Below are positions 24,328 to 32,854 of a stretch of 64,000 nt of DNA, piece after piece. Both the position numbers and the translations under genes were made by a program. Each line of letters begins with the position of its first letter. The first letter of the stretch is position 1. The notes under the pieces are model-generated. The model ran no database searches, was not told where the DNA came from, and saw only the letters and a program-made list of their open reading frames with translations. The stretch covers positions 1-64,000 of the forward strand of contig CAJUNQ010000016.1 in assembly GCA_910587835.1 (NCBI GenBank), in the 5' to 3' direction. This stretch comes from an uncultured Oscillospiraceae bacterium (lineage in GTDB: Bacteria > Bacillota > Clostridia > Oscillospirales > Acutalibacteraceae).

Positions 24328-26064
24328 ATGGCACTTGACGGGGCGTTTTTGCGCCATATCAAAAAAGAATTGGAGGGCGTTCTGCTGGAAGCCCGGGTGG
24401 ACAAAATCCATCAACCCAACCGGGAGGAGCTGGTCATCGCCTTTCGCAGCCGTGAAACCGCCTGCAAGGTGCTGTTCTCCGCCCGGGCCAACAGCGCCCG
24501 GGTCCACCTGACCCAGATTGCCCTGGAGAACCCCAAGCAGCCCCCCATGCTGTGCATGCTGCTGCGAAAAAAGCTGCTGGGGGCCAAGCTCACGGCCATT
24601 CGCCAGCCGGAGCTGGAACGGCTGCTGCATTTTGACTTTGACTCCATCGACGAGCTGGGCGACCATGTCACCCTGACCCTGACCATGGAAATCATGGGAC
24701 GTTACAGCAATATTATGTTAACCGGACCCGACGGAAAAATCATTGACGCCCTGAAGCGGGTAGACGCGGAGATGAGCTCTCAGCGATTGGTGCTGCCTGG
24801 ACTTCCCTATCAGCTGCCGCCTCCCCAGGACAAGCTGTGTATGCTCACCGCCGGCCCTTCGGAGCTCTCCGCCGCGCTGAAGGCTCTGCCCAGAGACATG
24901 GAGCTCTCCAAAGCTCTGCTGACCGTGCTGCAGGGGGTGTCGCCGGTGGTCTGCCGGGAGCTGGCCCACCGGGTGGGCCGGGGAAGGGAACTTACCGCCT
25001 TTACACTGGATGAGGAGCAGCAATTCCGGCTCAGCTACTTTTACCAACGCTGGCGGGAGACTGTGGAGCAGGTCAGCGGCACACCCCACATGGTGGTAAA
25101 CCTGCAAAAAAAGCCGCAAGACTTTTCCTTTACAGACATCCAGCAGTACGGGACCTCTGCGGTGGTGCGGCAAGCGGAGAGCTTTTCACAGCTGCTGGAC
25201 CAGTTCTATCTGGAACGGGACACCCTGGAGCGTATGCGGGTGCGGGAGCAGGATCTGCTGCGGCTGCTGGGCACCCACTCCGAGCGGCTGGCCCGAAAAA
25301 TCAACGCCCAAAAGGCCGAGCTGGAGCAGTGCGCCCAGCGGGAGAGCCTGCGGGTGGCCGGCGACCTGTTAAGCGCCAACCTTTACAGCTTGGAGAAGGG
25401 CAGCTCTCAGGTCCAGTTAGAGAATTTTTACGCAGACCCGCCTGTCCCCCTGACCATTTCCCTGGACCCGGCGCTCACCCCCAACCAGAACGCGCAGAAG
25501 TATTATAAGGAATACCGCAAAGCAAAAACCGCGGAGGAGAAGCTCAACGAGCAAATCGACCTGGCGGGAAAGGAGCTGGTCTACCTTGATTCTGTCCTGG
25601 ACGCCTTAGCCCGGGCGGAAAACGAGCGGGACCTGGCGGAAATCCGGGCGGAGCTCAAGGAGCAGGGGTACATCCGCTCTCTCCGCAGCAAAAAGGAGAA
25701 GCCCGCCGGCATCAGTGAACCTCTCAGCTTTACAACCTCCGATGGCTTTACCGTGCTGGTGGGCCGTAACAACCGGCAGAATGACAAGCTGACCTTAAAG
25801 CTTGCCAACAACAATGACGTCTGGTTTCATGTCAAAAACATACCTGGCTCCCACACCGTGCTGGTGACAGATGGGCGAAGCCCTACCCCCACCGCGATGG
25901 AGGAGGCGGCAGTGCTGGCCGCTCAGCACAGCAAGGCCAAGGGCTCCGGCCAGGTGCCGGTGGACTACACCCAGGTGCGGCATGTAAGCAAGCCCCAGGG
26001 CTCCCGCCCGGGCATGGTGATTTATGTCAACTATAAGACGATTTATGTTAACCCCACAGAATAG
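24328..26064 (+). CDS. rqcH: Rqc2/NEMF-type ribosome quality-control protein RqcH (NFACT)
   Basis: A 578-residue protein of the NFACT family (once annotated fibronectin-binding protein). The N-terminal NFACT-N domain begins MALDGAFLRHIKKELEGVLL and includes DKIHQPNREELVIAF. Central helical hairpins and a coiled coil cover roughly residues 280-450. The C-terminal NFACT-R domain has FTTSDGFTVLVGRNNRQNDK and DVWFHVKNIPGSHTVL. RqcH binds stalled 50S subunits and recruits tRNA-Ala to add C-terminal alanine tails. It is the last gene of the cluster, followed by a strong terminator. Confidence 0.93.
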   Translation: MALDGAFLRHIKKELEGVLLEARVDKIHQPNREELVIAFRSRETACKVLFSARANSARVHLTQIALENPKQPPMLCMLLRKKLLGAKLTAIRQPELERLLHFDFDSIDELGDHVTLTLTMEIMGRYSNIMLTGPDGKIIDALKRVDAEMSSQRLVLPGLPYQLPPPQDKLCMLTAGPSELSAALKALPRDMELSKALLTVLQGVSPVVCRELAHRVGRGRELTAFTLDEEQQFRLSYFYQRWRETVEQVSGTPHMVVNLQKKPQDFSFTDIQQYGTSAVVRQAESFSQLLDQFYLERDTLERMRVREQDLLRLLGTHSERLARKINAQKAELEQCAQRESLRVAGDLLSANLYSLEKGSSQVQLENFYADPPVPLTISLDPALTPNQNAQKYYKEYRKAKTAEEKLNEQIDLAGKELVYLDSVLDALARAENERDLAEIRAELKEQGYIRSLRSKKEKPAGISEPLSFTTSDGFTVLVGRNNRQNDKLTLKLANNNDVWFHVKNIPGSHTVLVTDGRSPTPTAMEEAAVLAAQHSKAKGSGQVPVDYTQVRHVSKPQGSRPGMVIYVNYKTIYVNPTE

Positions 26065-26126
26065 CCCATCGAAAAGAAAATAGAACCGCCGCCACTGAAA
26101 ATCTGAGTCCATATGAAACAAAAAAC

Positions 26127-26163
26127 CCCCGCGAACCCATTCACTGTGTTCGCGGGGATTTTT
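26127..26163. terminator. Bidirectional terminator between rqcH and the TetM-like gene
   Basis: A perfect 10-bp stem CCCCGCGAAC/GTTCGCGGGG with an 11-base loop, flanked by A-run and T-run, serving the convergent genes on both sides. Confidence 0.9.
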
Positions 26164-28109
26164 TATAGCGCGTTCCTGGAATGAAGAATCCACTTTGCCC
26201 GGTCCCTGGGGTCCAGGCCCCGACGCTTGGCGGTTTTGCCCAATTCCAGCGGACAGGGCTCATAGCCGGAGAAGCGTGTGCTAAGCATCCCCCGTCCCCC
26301 GGTGAGACTGCCAAATTCCACAGGATAGCTGAGAGATTCCGCCACCGGCACTCTTGCCTCCATGGTCAGCTCTGTCTTGTGAATGACCGGGGGCTCAAAG
26401 CTCCCCCGCATCGCCAGCACATCCCGAATCAGCCGGCCCGCGTGCTCCTCGCCGGCGCTCATGCGCAGGGTGGTCATGGGCTCCAACAGCGTGCAGCCGG
26501 TGTTTTCCAGGCCGTTCATCAAAGCCATGGGGGTGGCAGTGAAAAAGTCCAGGGGATGGGTGTGGATCAGATGGTGGCTGCCCCCGGTAAGGGTGATTTT
26601 CAGGTCAGTGACCTCCCAGCCGTACAGCCCCTGCTTCAAGGCCCCGGGCAGCGTCTGGGCAATGTGGGCCTGGTAGCGGGACAGAATCACCCTGTCCCCC
26701 ACCGCCGACTCAAATTGAAAGCCAAAGCCCCTCTCCCTGGGCTCAATGTCAAACTGGATGCAGGCCCAGCAGGGCTTGGGCCAGGTGTAGTTTTCTATGC
26801 CCACCCCAGCCTTTGCAGGGGTCTCTTTATAAATGACAGAGGGACTGTCAAACGCCGCTTCCAGCCCAAACCGGTCCTGAAGAAAAGCGGCAATCACCTC
26901 CAACTGGATCATGCCTGTGATCTTGATGTACAGCTCCCGCTCCTCCGGCTCCCATTCCATATCCAGAAGCGGGTCCTCCTCCGTCAGCTCCCCCAAAGCC
27001 TCCACCAGCTCAGTCAAACGCTCCGGCGCCTTTGGAAACACCTGCACCTTCAGCAGAGGCGCCGTCAGACTGACCTCCCGAAAGAGGGCCTCCTCCCCAA
27101 TCACATCCCCGGTCCGCACCTGAGAGAGGCCGTACAGCGCGCCAATGTCCCCGGCAGCCAGACGGCCCATGTCCGCCTGCCGGTTTGCCAGCACCCGGCG
27201 GATCTGGGTCACCTTCTCCACCTGGCTCCTGCCCCGCAGAGGGACCGGGTCCCGGTTGGCAATGCTGCCCGAAAACAACCGCACATGAGCAGCCTTCCCC
27301 ATACCCCTTTCATGCTCCACCTTATACACCAGACCAGAAAGAGGACCGTCCTCCTGCCGGGAGGCCTTGGGCAGCAGACAAATCCCGTCCAGCAGCTCCC
27401 CAACGCCAATGCCCAACGCCGCCGCCCCCAGGTAGACAGGGAAGGCCTGCCGGGCGGCAATTTTCTCTCTCAACGCCCGCCCCAGCACAGGCAGGGGGAT
27501 CGGGCGGTCCTCCAAAAAGCAGGTCTCAGCCTCTGAGTCGCTGTCCACCGCCAGCTCAGTCAAACGGTCGTTGAAAGGGCCCTGCTCCCAGTCCAGAGGG
27601 AACACCTGGCAGGCGCGGGTCTGAGCTGCCTCCCAGCGTTCCATCACCACCAGCTCCGAAGAAAACCGGGCCGTCAGCTCCTCAAGCAGCGCCTGAGGCT
27701 CTGCCCCCACCCGGTCCAGCTTGTTGACAAAGAGCAGCGCCGGCATATTCAGCCGGCTCAACGCCTCCCACAGCAGCTCTGTCTGCCCCTGAATCCCCTC
27801 AGAGGCCGGCACCACCAGCACCGCGGCGTCCAACACCGAGAGGCTTCGCTGGACTTCCCCGGCAAAGTCCACGTGACCGGGGGTGTCGATCAAATTGATC
27901 TGGGTGTCCCCCCAAAACAGCCGGGTAGAGGAGGCCTTGACAGAGATGCCCCGCTGACGCTCAATGTCCAGCCAGTCAGTCTGGGCGTCCCGGCCATCTA
28001 CGCTGCCCAGGGTGCGCAGCTCCCCCGCCGCGTAGAGAAGCTGCTCGGTGAGGGTGGTTTTCCCCGCGTCCGCATGGGCCACAATTCCAATGTTGATGAT
28101 ATCCTTCAT
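26163..28109 (-). CDS. EF-G-like translation GTPase (TetM/TetO relative, probably not a resistance protein)
   Basis: A 648-residue GTPase with the domain order of tetracycline ribosomal protection proteins. It has a P-loop (AHADAGKTTL), switch II (IDTPGHVDFAGEVQRSL) and NKLDRVG for guanine recognition, then domains II to V. Domain IV starts with YGWEVTDLKITL, as in TetM. However, the loop that in TetM reads roughly YSPVSTPADF and displaces the drug is replaced by SHHLIHTHPLDF. The C-terminal tail also differs. It is therefore more likely a chromosomal translation factor of unknown role. ATG 28109 follows AGGAGG. It has its own promoter. Confidence 0.85.
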   Translation of the reverse strand: MKDIINIGIVAHADAGKTTLTEQLLYAAGELRTLGSVDGRDAQTDWLDIERQRGISVKASSTRLFWGDTQINLIDTPGHVDFAGEVQRSLSVLDAAVLVVPASEGIQGQTELLWEALSRLNMPALLFVNKLDRVGAEPQALLEELTARFSSELVVMERWEAAQTRACQVFPLDWEQGPFNDRLTELAVDSDSEAETCFLEDRPIPLPVLGRALREKIAARQAFPVYLGAAALGIGVGELLDGICLLPKASRQEDGPLSGLVYKVEHERGMGKAAHVRLFSGSIANRDPVPLRGRSQVEKVTQIRRVLANRQADMGRLAAGDIGALYGLSQVRTGDVIGEEALFREVSLTAPLLKVQVFPKAPERLTELVEALGELTEEDPLLDMEWEPEERELYIKITGMIQLEVIAAFLQDRFGLEAAFDSPSVIYKETPAKAGVGIENYTWPKPCWACIQFDIEPRERGFGFQFESAVGDRVILSRYQAHIAQTLPGALKQGLYGWEVTDLKITLTGGSHHLIHTHPLDFFTATPMALMNGLENTGCTLLEPMTTLRMSAGEEHAGRLIRDVLAMRGSFEPPVIHKTELTMEARVPVAESLSYPVEFGSLTGGRGMLSTRFSGYEPCPLELGKTAKRRGLDPRDRAKWILHSRNAL

Positions 28110-28157
28110 ACCGGCCTCCTGGTCTTCCGCCTGTCTCCGTGTCAAAAATTCAGGTAT

Positions 28158-28186
28158 ATTGTATAATACCCGAGGCGTTCTGTCAA
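28158..28186 (-). promoter_or_regulatory. Sigma-A promoter of the EF-G-like gene
   Basis: Minus-strand TTGACA, a 17-base spacer and TACAAT, about 50 bases before the ATG. Confidence 0.72.
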
Positions 28187-28335
28187 GGCGTTGACAAAGA
28201 CAAAAAGAGCACCCCCGCCACTACAACGAAAACCGCAAATTCCTTTTCCCAACCCATACTTTATAATCAGTACCGTGTACACTACCCCCGGCTGTCAAAC
28301 CCAAATTTGAGGACCCCGCCACACACAGCCTGAAC
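28187..28335. other. Intergenic stretch without a visible gene
   Basis: Between the GTPase promoter and the deacetylase terminator. No open frame with a ribosome site, RNA signature or clear repeat was seen. Confidence 0.5.
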
Positions 28336-28372
28336 CAAAAAGACCCGACAGCGTTCTTCTCCGCTGCCGGGC
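28336..28372 (-). terminator. Terminator of the polysaccharide deacetylase gene
   Basis: A minus-strand hairpin CCCGGCAGCG/CGCTGTCGGG followed by TCTTTTT. Confidence 0.85.
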
Positions 28373-28423
28373 CTTTACAAAGCCTGCATATATCCTATTA
28401 TGGTAAGAATTGGGCTACCCCAG

Positions 28424-30583
28424 CTACTCCTCCGGTGTCTGACTGCCAGAGGGTGTGCCATCCAACTCCTGACCGTCCGAAGACCCGTCGCCTGGCTCCT
28501 GACCGTCCGAAGACCCATCGCCCGGCTCCTGACCATCCGAAGACCCGTCGCCCGTCTCCTGACCATCCGAAGACCCATCGCCCGGTTCCTGACCGTCCGA
28601 GGACCCGTCGCCCGGCTCCTGACCATCCGAGGACCCGTCGCCCGGCTCCTGACCATCCGAAGACCCGTCGCCCGGCTCCTGACCGTCCGAAGACCCGTCG
28701 CCCGGCTCCTGACCGTCCGAGGACCCGTCGCCCGGCTCCTGGCTCTCCATCCAGTCCGCAAAGGCCATCAGCACAACCGCCGCCTGAGCCCGGCTGGACC
28801 GCTCCTCAGGCAGGAACGCACCCCGGTCGTTGCCGGAGAAAAGGCCGGTTGCTGTCATCTGCTCCACCGCCCTCAGGGCCCAGCCCGCAATCCTCGCCCG
28901 GTCGGTATACTTCTCCGCCGCTCCGGCGCTGTCCGGCAGGGTAACGCCCCGAGCCCGGATCAGGTTGGCAAAAATCAGGCTCATCTCCTGCCTGGTAATG
29001 CTCCGCTCCGGCCGGAAGGTGCCATCTGGAAAACCGGTAGCCAGCCCTCTGTCATACGCCCAGGCAACAGCCTTGGTGTAGTATTTGCCCTGCGCCACAT
29101 CCGAGAAGGGCATGGCCCACACCGTCTCCTGGTCCACGCTTTCCCCGGACCACTGGAACAGCATGGTCATCAGCTGGGCCCGGCTCACCGAATCGCCAGG
29201 GGCAAAGCGCCCGCCGCCAACTCCGCCCAAATACCCGGCAGACACAGCCCGGTCCAGCTGCTCATAATACCACTGTCCCTTCCATACGTCCCGGAAAAAA
29301 TTGCCCCGGCTGGAATAGGAGGCCCGAACCGCAGGGCTGTCCAGCCAGCCCTCTTTACCGGCATAGACGCTGATCTCCGTACCCGGCTCCAGGGCCACAG
29401 GGCCGGTATACAGGCCCGCCTCCCCATTCAGAACACAGGTAACAGCCGCCCCAGGCGTATCGCAGGTAACTGTCAGCACGCCCTCTGTCACGTCAATACG
29501 GGGCGTGGCCGTCACCGGCATGGTGAGGGCCTTAGAGACTGTGTCGCTTTTGCCGCCGTTCATGTTAAAAGCCGCCACCGCCCGCACCGTGCAGGGGGTC
29601 GACGCCAGAAAGGGCCCGGAATAGCGTTTGCTGGCCTGATTCAGAGCCTTGCCGTCCGTGCTGTAGTAAATGCTGGCCCCGTCCTGGGCGGTTATGGTGA
29701 CACGGTACTGGCCTCCCTCCGGCACAGCGGAGATCACCGGCGCCTTCACCGGCCCCAGATCGCTGCCCGTGGGGGCGCAGCGGGTGACCTGCACCCCATT
29801 GCGCAAAGCCGTGCCCCGGCGGCGAAACAGCTCATTGATGGTGACAAACTCATAGCCCCGGGCCTGAAGAATATCGATTGCCGCCAGCGAACCGGGAATG
29901 GTGGTGGCATGAATGTCATGCACCAGAATAATGTCCCCGTCGCTGGTGCTGCCCACAATGCGGTTTTTCACTGTCTCCGCGTTCCGATACAGCCAGTCCT
30001 GGGGGTCCACCGCCCACATGGCCAGAGGAGCCCCCACCGCCCGCAGGGTAGCGGCAGTGCCGCTGCCATAGGGGAGCCGCACCATGTAGCCGGTCCCCTT
30101 GCCGCAGGCCCGGTCAAGCACCGCGTTGGTGCGCTGAACCTGGCTCTGCACCCCATACTCGGAGAGATTGGCCAGGTTGCTGTGGTCATAGCTGTGGTTG
30201 GCAATCTGGTGCCCCTCCTGATAGGCCCGCTCCACCACAGCCGGGTAGCGGGCCGCGTTGGACCCCAGCATAAAAAAGGTTGCCTTGACTCCCCGGGCCT
30301 TCAGCCCATCCAGCAGCTGATCCGTATAGGGGCCGGGGCCGTCGTCATAAGTAATCGCCGCCAGCTTTTTGCCAGCATACCGCTCAGCCTCCTCCACACT
30401 CTCCGGCTGAGCGGCTATTTCTTCCTCCCCCTCTGGGGCGGGCGGGGCCTCCGTCTCAGCCCTCTGGTCCGCCGCCTCCATTTCCGCCATAACAGGCGCT
30501 GCCTCCTCTGCTCCGCTGGCGGGCAGGGCAAAGCTCACTGCCAGCACAGCCGCCACCAGCAGCATAGAAATCCATCGCTTCAT
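28424..30583 (-). CDS. SLH-anchored polysaccharide deacetylase with decapeptide repeats
   Basis: A 719-residue secreted enzyme, predicted to N- or O-deacetylate cell-wall or other glycans. A signal peptide (1-25) and an acidic linker precede the NodB domain (~70-255). Its metal and catalytic residues are D80/D81 in TYDDGPGPYTD, H130 and H134 in NHSYDH, R169 and H222. Two chitobiase C-terminal-like beta domains follow (~280-425, SIYYSTDGKALN). Three S-layer homology repeats come next (~430-640, NFFRDVWKGQWYY and GLATGFPDGTFRPERSITR). The tail has nine QEPGDGSSDG repeats. The SLH repeats should bind secondary wall polymers. ATG 30583 gives a proper basic signal-peptide start. Confidence 0.93.
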   Translation of the reverse strand: MKRWISMLLVAAVLAVSFALPASGAEEAAPVMAEMEAADQRAETEAPPAPEGEEEIAAQPESVEEAERYAGKKLAAITYDDGPGPYTDQLLDGLKARGVKATFFMLGSNAARYPAVVERAYQEGHQIANHSYDHSNLANLSEYGVQSQVQRTNAVLDRACGKGTGYMVRLPYGSGTAATLRAVGAPLAMWAVDPQDWLYRNAETVKNRIVGSTSDGDIILVHDIHATTIPGSLAAIDILQARGYEFVTINELFRRRGTALRNGVQVTRCAPTGSDLGPVKAPVISAVPEGGQYRVTITAQDGASIYYSTDGKALNQASKRYSGPFLASTPCTVRAVAAFNMNGGKSDTVSKALTMPVTATPRIDVTEGVLTVTCDTPGAAVTCVLNGEAGLYTGPVALEPGTEISVYAGKEGWLDSPAVRASYSSRGNFFRDVWKGQWYYEQLDRAVSAGYLGGVGGGRFAPGDSVSRAQLMTMLFQWSGESVDQETVWAMPFSDVAQGKYYTKAVAWAYDRGLATGFPDGTFRPERSITRQEMSLIFANLIRARGVTLPDSAGAAEKYTDRARIAGWALRAVEQMTATGLFSGNDRGAFLPEERSSRAQAAVVLMAFADWMESQEPGDGSSDGQEPGDGSSDGQEPGDGSSDGQEPGDGSSDGQEPGDGSSDGQEPGDGSSDGQETGDGSSDGQEPGDGSSDGQEPGDGSSDGQELDGTPSGSQTPEE
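28472..28741 (-). repeat. Nine 30-bp tandem repeats coding QEPGDGSSDG
   Basis: Nine in-frame copies of a 30-bp unit within the deacetylase tail. Variation is mostly synonymous; one copy has Thr for Pro. The repeat number may vary between strains by slippage. It is coding and has no spacers, so it is not a CRISPR array. Confidence 0.92.
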
Positions 30584-30627
30584 TTTTCCCGTCTCCATTC
30601 CTCGTTGAATTGTGTTCGCATCCCCGC

Positions 30628-31800
30628 TCAGCCCTGGGCCTGATAGACCAGCCTGCCGTCAATCAGGGTCGCCAGGGTTTTACACTGTACATCCCGCAGA
30701 GGGTCCCCCTGGTAGATGACAATGTCCGCGTCCTTGCCAGACTCCAGACTGCCCACCCGGCTGCTGATGCCCACAATCTCCGCCGGGTTTATGGTGACAG
30801 CCTTCCAGGCCTCCTCCTCCGGCAGACCCGCCTGCATGGCAAGCCCCGCGCACAAAGGCAGATACCGCAGCGGAATCACCGGCGCGTCGGTGATAATGGC
30901 GATTTTCGCCCCGGCCTCCACCAGAGCCCGGGGGGTGTCCCAGGACTTTTCCTTCAGCTCAAACTTGGACTTGTTGCCCAAAGTGGGCCCCACCAGACAG
31001 GGCCTGCCCTCCTCAGCCAGCTCCTGGGCAATGAGATGCCCGTCGGTGCAGTGGTCCAGGGTAATGTCCAGCCCAAACTCCTTGGCTACCCGCAGGGAGG
31101 TAAAAATGTCGTCGGCCCGGTGGGCGTGGGACTTCAGGGGAATCTCATGGCGCATCACCGGGAGCATTGCCTCCAGCTTCTGGTCATAGGCCGGCTTTTT
31201 GTGGTTTTCCGGGTCCTGCTTCCAGGCGTCCAGCTCCTCCATGTAATTCTGCGACTTGGCCAGCAGCTCCCGCAGCAGAGCGGCCGTGCCCATGCGGGTC
31301 ATGGGGGCCTTCTTCTGTCCGCCATAGCAGCGCTTGGGGTTTTCGCCCCAGGCAATCTTCATGGCGGCAGGGTTCTTCACCACCATATCGTCCACCCGCT
31401 TGCCCCACAGCTTCACCGCCAAAAAGGTGCCCCCCACCACATTGGCGCTGCCCGGGCCGGTGACAGCCGTGGTCACCCCGTGGCTGTAAGCGTCAAAAAA
31501 GGCCTCGTCCATGGGGTTCAGGCCGTCGATGCCCCGCATCTGGGGGGTGACAGGGTCGGTCATCTCGTTATAGTCCGCGCCCTCAAAGCCAATGGCCTCC
31601 TCGTCCAGGCCGATATGGCAGTGGGCGTCCACAAAGCCGGGGGCCACCAGCCCTCCCGCCGCGTCAATGACCTGAGCCTCCGCCGGAGCGTTCACCGTCT
31701 CGCCCACAGCCACAATCTTCCCGCCGTCAATCAGCACCTGCCCCTGGGGAATGTCCGGGCCGGCCATGGTCTTAATCCTGCCGTTCTGAATCAATATCAT
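30628..31800 (-). CDS. Amidohydrolase (metal-dependent hydrolase, imidazolonepropionase/dihydroorotase-like)
   Basis: A 390-residue TIM-barrel hydrolase of the amidohydrolase superfamily. The N-terminal beta-sandwich leads to the metal motif GFVDAHCHIGLDE. A second His motif, PLKSHAHRADD, is followed by LDHCTDGHL, and the catalytic Asp lies in IITDAPVIPL. The C-terminus has the usual SLESGKDADIVIYQGDPL. The reaction is not identifiable; related proteins act on cyclic amides or N-acyl compounds. ATG 31800 follows GAGAG. It lies 44 bases upstream of the deacetylase gene and may be co-transcribed with it. Confidence 0.88.
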   Translation of the reverse strand: MILIQNGRIKTMAGPDIPQGQVLIDGGKIVAVGETVNAPAEAQVIDAAGGLVAPGFVDAHCHIGLDEEAIGFEGADYNEMTDPVTPQMRGIDGLNPMDEAFFDAYSHGVTTAVTGPGSANVVGGTFLAVKLWGKRVDDMVVKNPAAMKIAWGENPKRCYGGQKKAPMTRMGTAALLRELLAKSQNYMEELDAWKQDPENHKKPAYDQKLEAMLPVMRHEIPLKSHAHRADDIFTSLRVAKEFGLDITLDHCTDGHLIAQELAEEGRPCLVGPTLGNKSKFELKEKSWDTPRALVEAGAKIAIITDAPVIPLRYLPLCAGLAMQAGLPEEEAWKAVTINPAEIVGISSRVGSLESGKDADIVIYQGDPLRDVQCKTLATLIDGRLVYQAQG

Positions 31801-31908
31801 TCTCTCTCGCCTCTTAATGTTGGTTTCCGGTACAGAGCCGGTAACCATATCATACCAAGTCTGGGAGGTTTTTGCAATGGGGGTAACAAAAACTTACATG
31901 ATTACGCA

Positions 31909-31940
31909 AAAACGCCCGGAGCTGCTTTCTCTCCGGGCGC
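31909..31940 (-). terminator. Terminator of the XRE-family gene
   Basis: Minus-strand stem CGCCCGGAG/CTCCGGGCG with a nine-base loop, followed by TTTTTGCG. Confidence 0.82.
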
Positions 31941-31945
31941 GTTTG

Positions 31946-32494
31946 CTATTCAATGCCGTATTTTTTAATAAAGTCCAGTGCGTTCTCCACCCAGTGGGGG
32001 TATTGCAGCCCGGCGCGCACATCGTCAGGAGAGATATAGGCCCCATCCATCACAGCCTGCTCCATGGCTTCAACCACCATTGCCTCCCGTGTATAGGGGT
32101 CGGCCATGTACCTTTCAAACTCAATATTCATCTTGAAATCCACACCGCCGACAGCCCCTTTATAGAAAAAGCTTCCCTTGCCCAGCAGCTCGCCAATCCG
32201 CTCAAAGCACGCCAAACCCTCCCGCATCTGGTCCATGGTAATGGTGCGGGTATACTCCTCTGGCTTTTTCTTCTCCATCTCACTGCCTCCTGTCAAAATC
32301 TGGTCAATACTCGTGCCCAGCGCCCGGGCCAGGTCCGGCAGCAGGCTCACGTCTGGCAGGGTCTCCCCCCGCTCCCATTTGCTCACCGCCTGAAAGGACA
32401 CATGCAGCTTCTCCCCCAGCTGGTTCTGGGTCAACCCCTGCTGTTTGCGCAGAGTGCTGATCTGCCTCCCTGTGTTCATTGCCATCAGTTCCAT
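31946..32494 (-). CDS. XRE-family helix-turn-helix protein
   Basis: A 182-residue protein. Residues 8-67 are a Cro/CI-type DNA-binding domain (ISTLRKQQGLTQNQLGEKL, VSFQAVSKWERGETLPD). The C-terminal half (from EEYTRTITMDQMREGL) has no recognised domain; it is alpha-helical and could bind a ligand or mediate dimerisation. ATG 32494 is best supported, with GGAGG six bases upstream. It is divergent from the FapA-like gene and its target is unknown. Confidence 0.85.
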   Translation of the reverse strand: MELMAMNTGRQISTLRKQQGLTQNQLGEKLHVSFQAVSKWERGETLPDVSLLPDLARALGTSIDQILTGGSEMEKKKPEEYTRTITMDQMREGLACFERIGELLGKGSFFYKGAVGGVDFKMNIEFERYMADPYTREAMVVEAMEQAVMDGAYISPDDVRAGLQYPHWVENALDFIKKYGIE

Positions 32495-32539
32495 GTGGGA
32501 CCTCCCTCCTTTTTCTCCTCAAGCGCGTCTGCAACACTG

Positions 32540-32568
32540 AGTATACCGCAGCCGCTGCCATCCCGCAA
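32540..32568 (-). promoter_or_regulatory. Probable promoter of the XRE-family gene
   Basis: Minus-strand TTGCGG, a 17-base spacer and TATACT, about 45 bases upstream of the start codon. Confidence 0.5.
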
Positions 32569-32769
32569 TAACCTGCCGGGTGATTCCCCCTTCCGCCCCT
32601 CAACCCAGGGTTGAATCCGGCAGTGCGACCAAGACGCGCCCCCCAATCCCCCTATAACCTGAACGGAACCACAAGGGGCTTTCCCCCCATCCCCTCCCCC
32701 ACAGTCAACATTATCATAATATTTGCACGCCTTCGTGATAAAATTTCTATTCAAAATTGAAAGTTGGAC
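32569..32769. other. Divergent intergenic region, no gene seen
   Basis: Lies between the divergent promoters of the XRE and FapA-like genes. No coding or RNA signature was seen. Confidence 0.5.
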
Positions 32770-32798
32770 TTGTCAAACGCCGGAAGAAAGAATATAAT
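32770..32798 (+). promoter_or_regulatory. Sigma-A promoter of the FapA-like gene
   Basis: TTGTCA, a 17-base spacer and TATAAT. The predicted start point (about 32805) leaves almost no leader for a GTG at 32813, which favours the ATG at 32855. Confidence 0.72.
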
Positions 32799-32854
32799 AA
32801 TGAAGTAGGAGTGTGTTGAAAATTACGAATGAAAAAGAAAGCGAGGCACCAAGC

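Noticed and set aside
26163..28109. Acquired tetracycline resistance gene
   Set aside because: Base composition matches the neighbours, no mobile genes flank it, and the TetM drug-site loop is not conserved.
28472..28741. 30-bp repeats resembling a CRISPR array
   Set aside because: The repeats are contiguous without spacers and encode a repeated decapeptide in frame.
28400..30643. 747-codon open frame on the plus strand opposite the polysaccharide deacetylase
   Set aside because: It is antisense to a gene with clear domains, has Arg/Pro/His-rich composition typical of GC-rich shadows and shows no domain.
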